Below the pieces are notes generated by a model. That model made no database searches and was not told the origin of the DNA. It was given only the letters and a program-made list of their open reading frames with translations. Position numbers and translations under genes: made by a program. This document shows, in pieces, positions 34,820 through 42,950 of a stretch of DNA of 52,206 nucleotides (position 1 is its first letter; the number at the start of each line of letters is the position of its first letter). Origin of the DNA: CAZBUB01 sp964494985 (GTDB lineage: Bacteria; Desulfobacterota; Desulfovibrionia; Desulfovibrionales; Desulfothermaceae). The stretch covers positions 1 through 52,206 of the forward strand of contig CAZBUB010000016.1 in assembly GCA_964494985.1 (NCBI GenBank). Reading direction: 5' to 3'.

Positions 34820-35242
34820 ATGAGCGAACAGACACTTTGCATAATCAAACCAGATGCGGTGCAAAGGAATTTGACAGGAGAAATTCTGGCCCATATGGAG
34901 GCCAACGGTCTCAGATTGCGGGCCATGAAGCTGCTTCAGCTTGGCCTGGAGCAGGCCCAGGGCTTTTATCACGTGCATAAGGATAAGCCCTTTTTCCAGA
35001 GTCTGACCCAGTATATGAGCTCAGGGCCAGCAGTAGTGGCCATTTTGGAAGGGGAAAATGCGGTACAGAAGTACAGACAGATTATGGGCGCGACGAATCC
35101 AGAGCAGGCAGAAGAAGGTACGATCCGCAGGAAATATGCCCTGGATATTGAGAAGAACTCTGTGCACGGCTCAGACAGTCTGGAGAACGCAGCCATAGAG
35201 ATCAACTATTTCTTCAGTCAGCTGGAGGTGGTTTCCAGATGA
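34820..35242 (+). CDS. ndk: nucleoside diphosphate kinase
   Basis: 140 residues, the normal length. K10 in CIIKPDAVQR and phospho-histidine H116 in NSVHGSDSLENA are present. It equilibrates NTP pools. AGGAG precedes the ATG, and the stop overlaps proC as ATGA. Confidence 0.97.
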   Translation: MSEQTLCIIKPDAVQRNLTGEILAHMEANGLRLRAMKLLQLGLEQAQGFYHVHKDKPFFQSLTQYMSSGPAVVAILEGENAVQKYRQIMGATNPEQAEEGTIRRKYALDIEKNSVHGSDSLENAAIEINYFFSQLEVVSR

Positions 35243-36030
35243 CCACTGTGGGCTTTATCGGTGCAGGTAATATGGGCGGGGCCCTGATCCGGGGCTGGGC
35301 CGGAGAACAGGGTCTTCAGATTGTGGCTTATGATCCGGACCTGGAAAGGCTGCAGGTTCTAGCTCAACAGACTGGATTAAAGGCCCTGGATTCTGTGCGC
35401 AAAGTAGTCCAGGAAAGTGATTATCTGCTTTTAGCGGTAAAGCCCAATCTGACCGGCAAAGTTCTAGGAGAAGCAGCAGATCTTGTGCGCCCCAAACAGG
35501 TTTTGGTGTCCATAGCTGCAGGTGTGCAAATGCAGAAGCTGGAGCAGAGTATACAAAATGCCTGTTCAGTGGTCCGGGTCATGCCCAATACTCCGGCCTT
35601 GATCGGCTCCGGGGTGTTTGCAATCTGTTTTCCTGAATCAGGCCTAGAACAAGAAAAACAAGATTACCTCCTGGATCTGTTCAGCAGGCTGGGCCGGGTG
35701 CACCAGCTGCAAGAGAAGGACATGGACGCCTTCACAGCCCTGATCGGCTCAGGACCTGCCTATATGTTCTATGTGTTGCAGAGCTTGGTCCAGGCCGGAG
35801 TGAGCTTAGGATTTTCCAGGGAGCAGGCCAAAGAAATGGTTTTGGGGCTGGCCCAGGGTTCAGTGCGCATGGCTGAGCAGGGCCAGGAGCCTTTGGCTGA
35901 GCTTCTAGAGCAAGTCTGTTCCCCAGCAGGGACCACCATCCAAGGGGTAAACCAGCTGGAGCGCAGCGCGGTGCGCGCTGCCATCATTGATGCTGTGCAG
36001 GCAGCCTGGCACAGGAGCAGGGAGTTGTAG
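35239..36030 (+). CDS. proC: pyrroline-5-carboxylate reductase
   Basis: 263 residues. N-terminal Rossmann motif GFIGAGNMGGALIRG, central AVKPN and VRVMPNTPALIGSGV, C-terminal signature GSGPAYMF ... CSPAGTTIQGVNQLE. It makes proline from pyrroline-5-carboxylate with NAD(P)H. Last gene of the run that begins at argD; it converges on cbiB with 31 bp between and no obvious terminator. Confidence 0.96.
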   Translation: MTTVGFIGAGNMGGALIRGWAGEQGLQIVAYDPDLERLQVLAQQTGLKALDSVRKVVQESDYLLLAVKPNLTGKVLGEAADLVRPKQVLVSIAAGVQMQKLEQSIQNACSVVRVMPNTPALIGSGVFAICFPESGLEQEKQDYLLDLFSRLGRVHQLQEKDMDAFTALIGSGPAYMFYVLQSLVQAGVSLGFSREQAKEMVLGLAQGSVRMAEQGQEPLAELLEQVCSPAGTTIQGVNQLERSAVRAAIIDAVQAAWHRSREL

Positions 36031-36061
36031 GCTAAGAATAGACAATTTTGCTTGCAGGACA

Positions 36062-36991
36062 TTAGATCCAGAGCAGCAACCAGAGCTGTCCAAGCCCGGC
36101 CCCCAAGCAGCCGGCCAGCAGCAAGAGCCGCAGCAATTTTTGCAGCCTGCCAGGACCCCAGCTACCTCCAGCCGGTCCCAGCAGGGGCTTTTGCTTGATC
36201 TGGCCTTGATAGACAGCCTGACCTCCCATTTGGGCGCCCAGGCTCCATGCAGCTGTAGCCATGGGCCAACCCGCATTCGGGCTTTCCATGGCCCTGGCTT
36301 GGTTTTTGCTGTGCTGCCAAGCCTTCCTCCATTCCAGTCCCATAAAATAGGCTATGATGAGTATCAGGCCAGCGCTCAACCTGGCCGGGATCCAGGCCAG
36401 CAGATCGTCTAGCTTGGCTCCGGCCCAGCCCAGATCCAAGTAGTGACTGTGTTTGTAGCCCCACATGGAGTCCATGGTGCTTACAGTCTTATACAGCCAA
36501 AGCAATATCGGCCCGCCCAAACAAAGATAGAACATGGGGGCTACAAAGCCGTCATTGAAATTCTCGCTTAAAGTCTCTGCCAGGGTACGGCTGATTTCCT
36601 CCCTGTCCAAGCTGCCGGTGTCCCTGCTAACCAAAAGCCTCAGTTCCAGCCTGGCCTGTTCCAGATTGCCCAGCTCCAGGCTGTTTAAGACCTGCCGCGC
36701 ACTTTGCAGCAGGCCTCCCAAGGCTAGGCCGGCATAGGCCAGATACAGGCCGATCAAGGGTCCCAAAAATGGCAGGGAGGTCACGACAGCTAGAAAAATA
36801 AGAATCGCCAGCAGCATAACTCCCAGGCTGGCTGTACCTGCAGCGCGCAGGCTGAGATATCTCTGCTTTAGGGCCAGCCTTTCCAAGCGCACCAGGGCTT
36901 TCCCGATCCAGCGCACTGGATGGGGCCAGCCTTGGGGATCTTTGAACCCAAGGTCCAGGAGAAAGGCCAACAGGGGCAAGAGCTTGAACAT
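36062..36991 (-). CDS. cbiB: adenosylcobinamide-phosphate synthase (CbiB/CobD)
   Basis: 309 residues, membrane protein with several hydrophobic helices. Family blocks: DLGFKDPQGWPHPVRWIG at the N-terminus, LVSRDTGSLDREEI and ETLSENFNDGFVAPMFY, LDDLLAWIPARLSAG. It attaches aminopropanol or its phosphate to cobyric acid in cobamide synthesis. It lies two bases after trmL; other cobalamin genes are absent from the window. Confidence 0.93.
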   Translation of the reverse strand: MFKLLPLLAFLLDLGFKDPQGWPHPVRWIGKALVRLERLALKQRYLSLRAAGTASLGVMLLAILIFLAVVTSLPFLGPLIGLYLAYAGLALGGLLQSARQVLNSLELGNLEQARLELRLLVSRDTGSLDREEISRTLAETLSENFNDGFVAPMFYLCLGGPILLWLYKTVSTMDSMWGYKHSHYLDLGWAGAKLDDLLAWIPARLSAGLILIIAYFMGLEWRKAWQHSKNQARAMESPNAGWPMATAAWSLGAQMGGQAVYQGQIKQKPLLGPAGGSWGPGRLQKLLRLLLLAGCLGAGLGQLWLLLWI

Positions 36992-36993
36992 GG

Positions 36994-37449
36994 CTAAAGC
37001 CTCCCTGTCTGGCGCAGGCCTTCATAGAGGAATACAGCTGCAGCATTGGCCAGGTTCAGGCTGCGCACTGCATCTTCCTGCAGGATAGGCACACGCAGAT
37101 GCGAGGTGTAGGACTTCAGAAGCCATTCTGGCAGGCCCTGGCTTTCGGGTCCCAGGACTATTATTTCTTCTCCGCTGAAGCTGTACACAAAAAGATTGTC
37201 CCGGGCTCTGGCGCTGGTCAAAATGATTTGTGCTCCGGGAGACAGACTGTCCTGGAACTCCTGCCAGCTATTCCAGACCTGGAGCCTGACCCAGGGCCAG
37301 TAGTCCAGGCCTGCCCGTTTTAAGTAGCGATCCTCCATGCTGAAACCCAAGGGCTGGATCAGGTGCAAGGGGGTGTCAGTGGCTGCACAGAGCCTGGCTA
37401 TGCTTCCGGTATTGGGCGGGATCTGGGGTTGGAAGAGCACCAGTTGCAT
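36994..37449 (-). CDS. trmL: tRNA (cytidine/uridine-34 2'-O)-methyltransferase TrmL
   Basis: 151 residues, SPOUT fold with the trefoil knot. Signatures: QPQIPPNTGSIARLCAA near the N-terminus, LGPESQGLPEWLL and VRSLNLANAAAVFLYE at the C-terminus. It methylates the wobble ribose in certain leucine tRNAs. It precedes cbiB on the same strand, downstream of the tRNA-Val terminator. Confidence 0.93.
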   Translation of the reverse strand: MQLVLFQPQIPPNTGSIARLCAATDTPLHLIQPLGFSMEDRYLKRAGLDYWPWVRLQVWNSWQEFQDSLSPGAQIILTSARARDNLFVYSFSGEEIIVLGPESQGLPEWLLKSYTSHLRVPILQEDAVRSLNLANAAAVFLYEGLRQTGRL

Positions 37450-37504
37450 TGTGATAAGTCAGGGCTTACTCTCGAAAAGCCAGCCGGGTTTGGGGGTTGA
37501 GCAG

Positions 37505-37531
37505 AAAAAAGCCCTGCCAGGCAGGGCCTTA
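37505..37531 (-). terminator. intrinsic terminator after tRNA-Val
   Basis: On the minus strand, GCCCTGC and GCAGGGC form a seven-base-pair stem with a three-base loop, followed by six T residues. It lies about 15 bp past the CCA end of the tRNA. Confidence 0.8.
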
Positions 37532-37544
37532 AGAAAAGCATGAA

Positions 37545-37620
<76 letters not shown>

Positions 37621-37698
37621 GAGGACAAAATGCATTATATTGATCTTATTTTGGTTTTGCAAGGGTCGTTGGCCAAGATTTTTTTCCAGTCTTAACGT

Positions 37699-38631
37699 TT
37701 AGTCTTCCAGGGCCATGTGCTCGGATTCAAAACAAAAGAGATAATCCCTCAGGGCTTGAGGCCAGGCCCTGGGCTTCTTGCCGCTGAGCATACTGTATTT
37801 GCTGTTGTCCAGGACTGAGTAGAAAGGCCTGTGAGCGCTCTGAGGGAAGTAATCAGAGGTCACGGCCTGCACCTGACAGTTTCTGCCTACTGTGCCCAGG
37901 GCCTCTGCAGCCAGCTCGCACCAGCTGGCCTGGCCGCTGTTGCAGACATGAAAGATCCCAGTAGCCTGTTGTCTGATCAGATTCTCTGTATAATAGGCCA
38001 GATCCAGGGTAAAGGTGGGGGAACCCACCTGATCGTGCACCACTGGCAGAACCCTTTTTTGCTCCGCAAGCTCCAGCACACGGCGTACAAAGTTCAATTT
38101 CCAGGGGCCGTAGAGCCAGGAGGTGCGGATGATGAGCAGTTTGGATGGACCCAGCCTGTAGAGCTCTTTCTCTCCTTCCAGCTTGCTTTTGCCGTAGATG
38201 CTGATAGGATGAGGCTCATCCTCTGGGCTGTAAGGGGACGGTTTGTTTCCGTCAAAAACAAAGTCAGTGCTGTAACTGACCAGGTATATGTCCCTGCTGC
38301 GGGTGATGTTGGCCAAGATATGTGGAAAGGTTTTGTTCAAGCGAAAGGCCATTTCTGGCTCCTTTTCCGCTTTATCCACCTGGGTATAGGCAATAGAGTT
38401 CAGAACGCAGTCAGGCTGGATCTGATCCAGAAAAGTGCACAAGGCCTGGGTATCAAAGATATCCACATCCTCAACCCCGTGTTCTAGAACTGTGTAGCCT
38501 TTTCTGCGCAGCACATAAACCAGGGCTTGACCTAACAGCCCACGTTTGCCGCCCAGGATCAAAACTTTTTCTGGTCTGCCCTTAGGGGTCAAAAGCAGGC
38601 TGTTCTCCAGGCGCTTTTCAGGAGAGGCCAT
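37699..38631 (-). CDS. RmlD-like dTDP-4-dehydrorhamnose reductase / sugar-nucleotide reductase
   Basis: 310 residues, short-chain reductase fold. Nucleotide motif LILGGKRGLLGQAL, catalytic Y-x3-K in SIYGKSKLEGE, and the RmlD-like STDFVFDGNKPSPYSPEDEP. It probably reduces a 4-keto sugar nucleotide for surface polysaccharide. Other rhamnose genes (rmlA, B, C) are absent nearby, so the substrate is not certain. Upstream lies a 150-bp divergent gap shared with the aminotransferase. Confidence 0.82.
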   Translation of the reverse strand: MASPEKRLENSLLLTPKGRPEKVLILGGKRGLLGQALVYVLRRKGYTVLEHGVEDVDIFDTQALCTFLDQIQPDCVLNSIAYTQVDKAEKEPEMAFRLNKTFPHILANITRSRDIYLVSYSTDFVFDGNKPSPYSPEDEPHPISIYGKSKLEGEKELYRLGPSKLLIIRTSWLYGPWKLNFVRRVLELAEQKRVLPVVHDQVGSPTFTLDLAYYTENLIRQQATGIFHVCNSGQASWCELAAEALGTVGRNCQVQAVTSDYFPQSAHRPFYSVLDNSKYSMLSGKKPRAWPQALRDYLFCFESEHMALED

Positions 38632-38781
38632 GGCAACACCTCCTCAAAATTATTTTGAGATTGTATGCCCAAAGCGATTAAGGTCAAGGGAGAAATAATA
38701 ATTACATATGTATAATGAATTTAGTGGATTGTGTAGATTGGGCAGGAAGATTAAGACTATAAGAAACGGAGCTTCTGAGTA

Positions 38782-39789
38782 ATGAACGAGAAGAATACAT
38801 CCGTTGCGGGGTATAGGCAGGCAGTGCTCTCGGCACAGGAGGTCTGGCAGCGTCTGCAGGAAAGCAGCCTGGAGCATCACAGCAATTATTTGGCCATGTA
38901 CTCCAGCTGGTATCAGGGAATCGTTCTGGACCCTGGTTTCATGTTGTTGCCTGTGGATGATCATCTGGTGCACAGAGGGGACGGTATTTTTGAGGCCTTC
39001 AAATGTGTGCAGGGCAAGGTCTATCTCTTGGAGCGCCATTTAGACCGGCTCGAGCGTTCAGCTGACCTGATAGATCTTAAGCTGCCTATGCAGCGCATAT
39101 TGCTGCGGGAGGTCATCCTGGAGACCATCAGTGCAGCCCAGGCCAGGGACTGTTTGGTACGGCTGTTTGTCTCCCGTGGGCCTGGTGACTTTACCCCTTC
39201 CCCTTCTTCCTGTCTGGGCAGCCAGCTCTACATCATAGTCACCACCCAGGCCAGGACCAAGGAGGAAAAGTACAAGGCTGGCTGCAGCCTGGTCAGTAGC
39301 CGTGTGCCCATCAAGCCTGATTTTTTGGCGAATGTCAAAAGCTGCAATTATTTGCCCAATGTGCTCATGGAAAAAGAGATAGAGGAGAGAGGGGCAGATT
39401 TTGCCGTGGGGCTGGATGAACAGGGCTATCTGACAGAGGGTCCTACTGAGAATTTGGGTCTGATTTCCAAGGGAAATGAGTTCCTTGTTCCGGATTTTGA
39501 GCGCACCCTCAAGGGGATCACCGTGGTGCGTATGATGGAGCTGGCTGAAGAGCTGGTCCAAGAAGGCCTGTTGCAAGGTGTCAGGCAGGCCAAGATCTCT
39601 GCCAGGGATTTGCTCCAGGCCAGGGAGGTCATGATGTTCGGAACCACATTTGATGTCTTACCAGTGGTTTCCTTTGAAAATCAAAGCCTAGGCCAGGGAA
39701 GGCCAGGGCCTGTATTCGAGAGGTTTCTTCAACTGCTATTGCAGGACCAAGAGCAGGGTCAGGGCGTGCTTACCCCTTTGCCTCGCTGA
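38782..39789 (+). CDS. class IV PLP aminotransferase (BCAT/DAAT/ADCL fold)
   Basis: 335 residues. Block HRGDGIFEAFKCVQGKVYLL, the PLP lysine in ANVKSCNYLPNVL, TEGPTENLGLIS and TTFDVLPV are typical. The family includes branched-chain aminotransferase, D-amino-acid aminotransferase and aminodeoxychorismate lyase; the N-terminal extension of about 45 residues is unusual. The sequence does not decide between these activities. It converges with the regulator at 39855. Confidence 0.82.
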   Translation: MNEKNTSVAGYRQAVLSAQEVWQRLQESSLEHHSNYLAMYSSWYQGIVLDPGFMLLPVDDHLVHRGDGIFEAFKCVQGKVYLLERHLDRLERSADLIDLKLPMQRILLREVILETISAAQARDCLVRLFVSRGPGDFTPSPSSCLGSQLYIIVTTQARTKEEKYKAGCSLVSSRVPIKPDFLANVKSCNYLPNVLMEKEIEERGADFAVGLDEQGYLTEGPTENLGLISKGNEFLVPDFERTLKGITVVRMMELAEELVQEGLLQGVRQAKISARDLLQAREVMMFGTTFDVLPVVSFENQSLGQGRPGPVFERFLQLLLQDQEQGQGVLTPLPR

Positions 39790-39854
39790 GCTCTTTCCAT
39801 TGACACATACTGAACAGGAGGGATGGGAAAGATTGTGGTTGCTGTAGTTCATTC

Positions 39855-40772
39855 TTATTCCGAAATCTGCTTGGGGTAAAGCATTCTGCCGCTTAAGGAG
39901 AGGTCGTAGCCGGAGAGTTCAGAGGCCAAGCCCCTGAACTCCTTAGTTTGAAACAGGTGCAAAAAGCTCTGGATGCTGGGCTCAAAGAATCTCTCCTTGC
40001 TGATGAGCAGATCAAAGCGCTCCCAGTGCAAGGGCAGGAAATCCAGGCCTAAAAGCCCAGCCACAGTCTTTATTCCCGGACCTGCGTCAGCCCTGCCTGC
40101 CAGGATCTGCAAGCCCACGTCCATATGCCTGGGCACTTCCCAGCCGTAGCCCTGCAGTCTGGAAGGTTCCAGTCCGGTTCTTTCTATTTCCCTGTCCAAC
40201 CAGAGCCTGGTTCCAGTGCCGGGCTGTCTGTTGATCAGCCTGAGGCCTGGTTTGTTCAGGTCAGCCACAGTCTGGATATTGTGCGGGTTGCCAGGGGCCA
40301 GTATCAGACCCTGCTCTCTTCGACAGAAGTTGACTACAGCAGGCTGCTTGTGCATCTCCTGCTGAATATGGCCGAAATTATAGTCCTGGGAATCCTCCTG
40401 CAGAAGGTGGCTGGTGGCCAGATGGCATAATCCCTGGCGCAGAGCCCTGAGCCCGCCCATGCTGCCCAGATTGCTGAAGGCAGGGGTGTATTCCGGGTAC
40501 TTGGTCATGAAAAGCTGGAGAGAGCGCTCCAGGAGGATGTCGTTGCTGCCTGCGACCACGAAAAGGGCAGGGATTTGCAAAAGCCAGTTTTGGCCAGGAT
40601 AGTTGATGGTGTAGTTTTCGATCCATTGCCGTACTAGGTGCTCCGGAAAAAGCCATTTACCAGTGGCCTTGGTTCCGGGCAGGCCCTTATCCTGGATCAG
40701 GCGGTAGACCTGCTTTTCATTGATGCCCAAAAGCTTGGCCACTTCTTTGGTGGAGAGGAGTCTGAACTGCAA
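39855..40772 (-). CDS. HTH regulator with periplasmic-binding-protein-like domain
   Basis: 305 residues from a TTG start; no ATG or GTG lies upstream in frame before a stop. An excisionase/MerR-type HTH (STKEVAKLLGINEKQVYRLIQ, about 6-50) is joined to a PBP_like domain (about 65-300). This design is often found next to molybdate or tungstate transporters, where the second domain binds the oxyanion, but no transporter is near here. It may respond to molybdate/tungstate, which would fit the molybdopterin gene and fdhD; that link is inference. Repeated CGTAATC boxes precede it. Confidence 0.8.
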   Translation of the reverse strand: MQFRLLSTKEVAKLLGINEKQVYRLIQDKGLPGTKATGKWLFPEHLVRQWIENYTINYPGQNWLLQIPALFVVAGSNDILLERSLQLFMTKYPEYTPAFSNLGSMGGLRALRQGLCHLATSHLLQEDSQDYNFGHIQQEMHKQPAVVNFCRREQGLILAPGNPHNIQTVADLNKPGLRLINRQPGTGTRLWLDREIERTGLEPSRLQGYGWEVPRHMDVGLQILAGRADAGPGIKTVAGLLGLDFLPLHWERFDLLISKERFFEPSIQSFLHLFQTKEFRGLASELSGYDLSLSGRMLYPKQISE

Positions 40773-40814
40773 GGCGCTTATACCAAAGAGATAGATATCA
40801 TTAACGTCGATTGC

Positions 40815-40882
40815 GATTACGGCTAAGACAACGAAATGTAACCTTTGCCATCACTCTCGTAGTCGTAATCAAGGACGTAATC
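40815..40882. promoter_or_regulatory. cluster of CGTAATC boxes, possible operator
   Basis: CGTAATC occurs inverted at 40815-40821 and direct at 40864-40870 and 40876-40882, with a near copy CGTAGTC at 40858-40864, all in the 160-bp gap upstream of the regulator gene. The direct copies are 12 bp apart. Autoregulation by the adjacent HTH protein is a reasonable guess. Confidence 0.4.
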
Positions 40883-40932
40883 AGAATATATGACCGTTTT
40901 CTCAATTTTTAGCATGTTATCTGTCCAAGGAG

Positions 40933-41688
40933 TTACGTGTGTGCCATGTTCAGCTTGCCAGAATGAAAGGGTGGGGCAAAAGCATGGCCGAAGCCAGATT
41001 GCTGTTGCTGATATGCATTTAAAGCTTTAGCTTTCGCTGCAGGCGCACTTTCCGGCTGGAGCAGGTTTTGCTCTGCTCCATTTTGGGAGCTTGAGACCTT
41101 TTGACCCAGGGAGTTTTGTTCTCCCCCTGCTTCCTCTTGCCTGATCTCCTGTCTGGCCTCCAGGATCATGTTTGCAGCCAGGGCAGCTACCTGCAAGTCC
41201 TGGGCTGAAGGCCTGGCCGGAGCCAAGGCTGCTCTGCGCAGGATTTTGGCCTTCTCCAGGGTGGCTTCTGGATCTCCGTGAATTTTAGAGGAGTCCATGC
41301 TCACCTCTCCGCCTACCGCGTAGAACTTGCCGTCAGGTCCCAGGCGCAGCTCCAGATTGGCCCCGCCCTGGACATAAGGGCCGCCTGCTGCGATATGGGC
41401 CTGCTCATGGGCTCGGACCTCCCGGTCCCTTTGCTGCAGCTTGCGCAATCTGGCCCGTTCTGATGGACTTAGCTCCTGATCAGAACTTACGGTTTGCCTG
41501 TGACTGGAGCTTTCATCCAGATGCGAAGAATGGTTTTGCTTGGAACTGGAAATATCCCGTGAGCCTTGAGGACTGGTATATTGATGCCCCTGGGCCTGCT
41601 GGTTTTGCGCAGAGCTCTGGGATCCTTGGGCTGCGGCATAGGGATTAATTCCGCCTGCAATATCCGGGGGTACAGGAGTGGATTGCAT
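40933..41688 (-). CDS. SprA-related putative metalloprotease family protein
   Basis: 251 residues. Low-complexity, glutamine/serine-rich N-terminal 90 residues, then the SprA-related domain with VRAHEQAHIAAGGPYV (H94-E-x2-H98, a zinc-protease-like HExxH variant), GADLEL-like GANLELRLGPDGK, YAVGGEVSMD and a helical EATLEKAKILRRAALAPARPS segment. No signal peptide is evident. Members are widespread but their function is not established. C-terminal part is again of low complexity. Confidence 0.78.
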   Translation of the reverse strand: MQSTPVPPDIAGGINPYAAAQGSQSSAQNQQAQGHQYTSPQGSRDISSSKQNHSSHLDESSSHRQTVSSDQELSPSERARLRKLQQRDREVRAHEQAHIAAGGPYVQGGANLELRLGPDGKFYAVGGEVSMDSSKIHGDPEATLEKAKILRRAALAPARPSAQDLQVAALAANMILEARQEIRQEEAGGEQNSLGQKVSSSQNGAEQNLLQPESAPAAKAKALNAYQQQQSGFGHAFAPPFHSGKLNMAHT

Positions 41689-42017
41689 GGTTGTGCTGTA
41701 TCTAGGTAAAGGTTTACAGACGCTTTGAATCTAACCCCTTTTGGGTTTGCTGTAAAGCAGCCCTAAAAGATTGGTAGGCATTCAAGGCATGTCTGGAAGG
41801 TTGGTGAAAGACCGTCATTGCGAGCACAGCGAAGCAATCTCCTGGTTTTATCCGGGACAGTTATGCGCTGGAGATTGCTTCGTCGCAGACTCCTCGCAAT
41901 GACGGGTTATGCTCAAGCTGTTAGCACCTCCTGAACGGATACAAAGATTGGCACTCTTTGTTAGCTGCTGGGGCATGATACACTCATCAGTGCCATAAGG
42001 AGCACAAGGGTTTAAGG
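41689..42017. other. intergenic region with a REP-like palindrome
   Basis: 329 bp without a gene. It contains the palindromic element at 41812-41905 and the likely start site of the methyltransferase gene (AAGGG at 42006-42010). Nothing else was recognised. Confidence 0.6.
41812..41905. repeat. CGTCATTGCGAG palindromic repeat (copy without outer ends)
   Basis: CCGTCATTGCGAG at the left end and CTCGCAATGACGG at the right end are perfect reverse complements; inside lie GAAGCAATCTCC and GGAGATTGCTTCG, also inverted. It is the same family as the inner part of the elements at 47324 and 48046 but lacks their TTGAG-type ends. Confidence 0.85.
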
Positions 42018-42707
42018 TTGAGACTTCAGGATTTGAATCAGTCTATGCGCCTAACATGTCGGGTCTGTTTGCAGGAAGAGTCTAGACTTTTCTATTCTGA
42101 TAAGGACAGACACTATTGGCGCTGCGATGCCTGCCTGGCCACCTTTTTGGAAAGCACTCAATTACCCGGGCCAGGGCAGGAGTATCAAAGGTACTGTGAA
42201 CATAATAACGATCCCCAGGATCCCAGGTACCTCAAATTTTTGAATAAGCTGACTGATCCGCTGTTGCAGAAGCTAAAACCAGGTAGCAGGGGGCTGGATT
42301 TCGGCTGCGGACCAGGCCCGGGGCTGGCCTGGATTCTTAGAAAATCCGGACATTGGGTGCGGCTGTATGATCCCTTTTTTTATCCGCAAAAAAAACTGTT
42401 GCAACACAGGTATGATTTTGTAGCCTGCTGCGAGGTAGTGGAGCATTTGCATCAGCCTTATCAAGAGTTTTGTCTGCTCAGGAGTCTTCTGGAGCCAGGT
42501 GGATGGCTGGGCATCATGACCAGCTTCCAGACCAGGGACCAAGATTTTGCCAATTGGCGCTACCGTCAGGACCCCACCCATGTGGTGTTCTACAAGGAGG
42601 AGACCTTTATGGCGCTGGCCAGGATTCTGGGCCTCATATGCGAGGTGCCTCGCAAGAACGTGGTCCTGCTGCAAAGACCCCTGCAAGAGGAAAGTAATCT
42701 TGCATAA
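42018..42707 (+). CDS. class I SAM-dependent methyltransferase with N-terminal zinc ribbon
   Basis: 229 residues from a TTG with AAGGG seven bases upstream; an ATG at 42045 is the alternative. Two CxxC pairs (CRVC and CDAC) form a zinc ribbon in the first 45 residues. Then motif I LDFGCGPGPGLAWIL, CCEVVEHLHQP and LEPGGWLGIMTS of a class I methyltransferase. Resembles small proteins annotated as methyltransferase type 11/12; substrate not predictable. It stands alone. Confidence 0.8.
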   Translation: MRLQDLNQSMRLTCRVCLQEESRLFYSDKDRHYWRCDACLATFLESTQLPGPGQEYQRYCEHNNDPQDPRYLKFLNKLTDPLLQKLKPGSRGLDFGCGPGPGLAWILRKSGHWVRLYDPFFYPQKKLLQHRYDFVACCEVVEHLHQPYQEFCLLRSLLEPGGWLGIMTSFQTRDQDFANWRYRQDPTHVVFYKEETFMALARILGLICEVPRKNVVLLQRPLQEESNLA

Positions 42708-42950
42708 GAGAATATGGTTTTCTAAGGGTTGGCAGGACATATTGGTTCAAGGGAACCTTTCCCAGCAAGGCGCTGCAGGTCTGATTTCGGCTGTTTGATT
42801 CTTTTTCGACCAGGATCTGTGTGCGTGTCTTGGAAAAAAAGCCTGCTTGTTTTTGCGCAGACATTAGCGTATCTTGCACACGGTGTCAGATGGGGTTCGT
42901 TGGACTGGTAGTGAGCTTGTAAGGAATCTGGCAAAAATTACGTTCACATC

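Noticed and set aside
42730..42744. Sigma-54 box TGGCA...TTG upstream of the second activator gene
   Set aside because: The gap is seven instead of six bases, so the -24 and -12 elements are out of phase. A similar off-by-one match near 26551 was rejected for the same reason.
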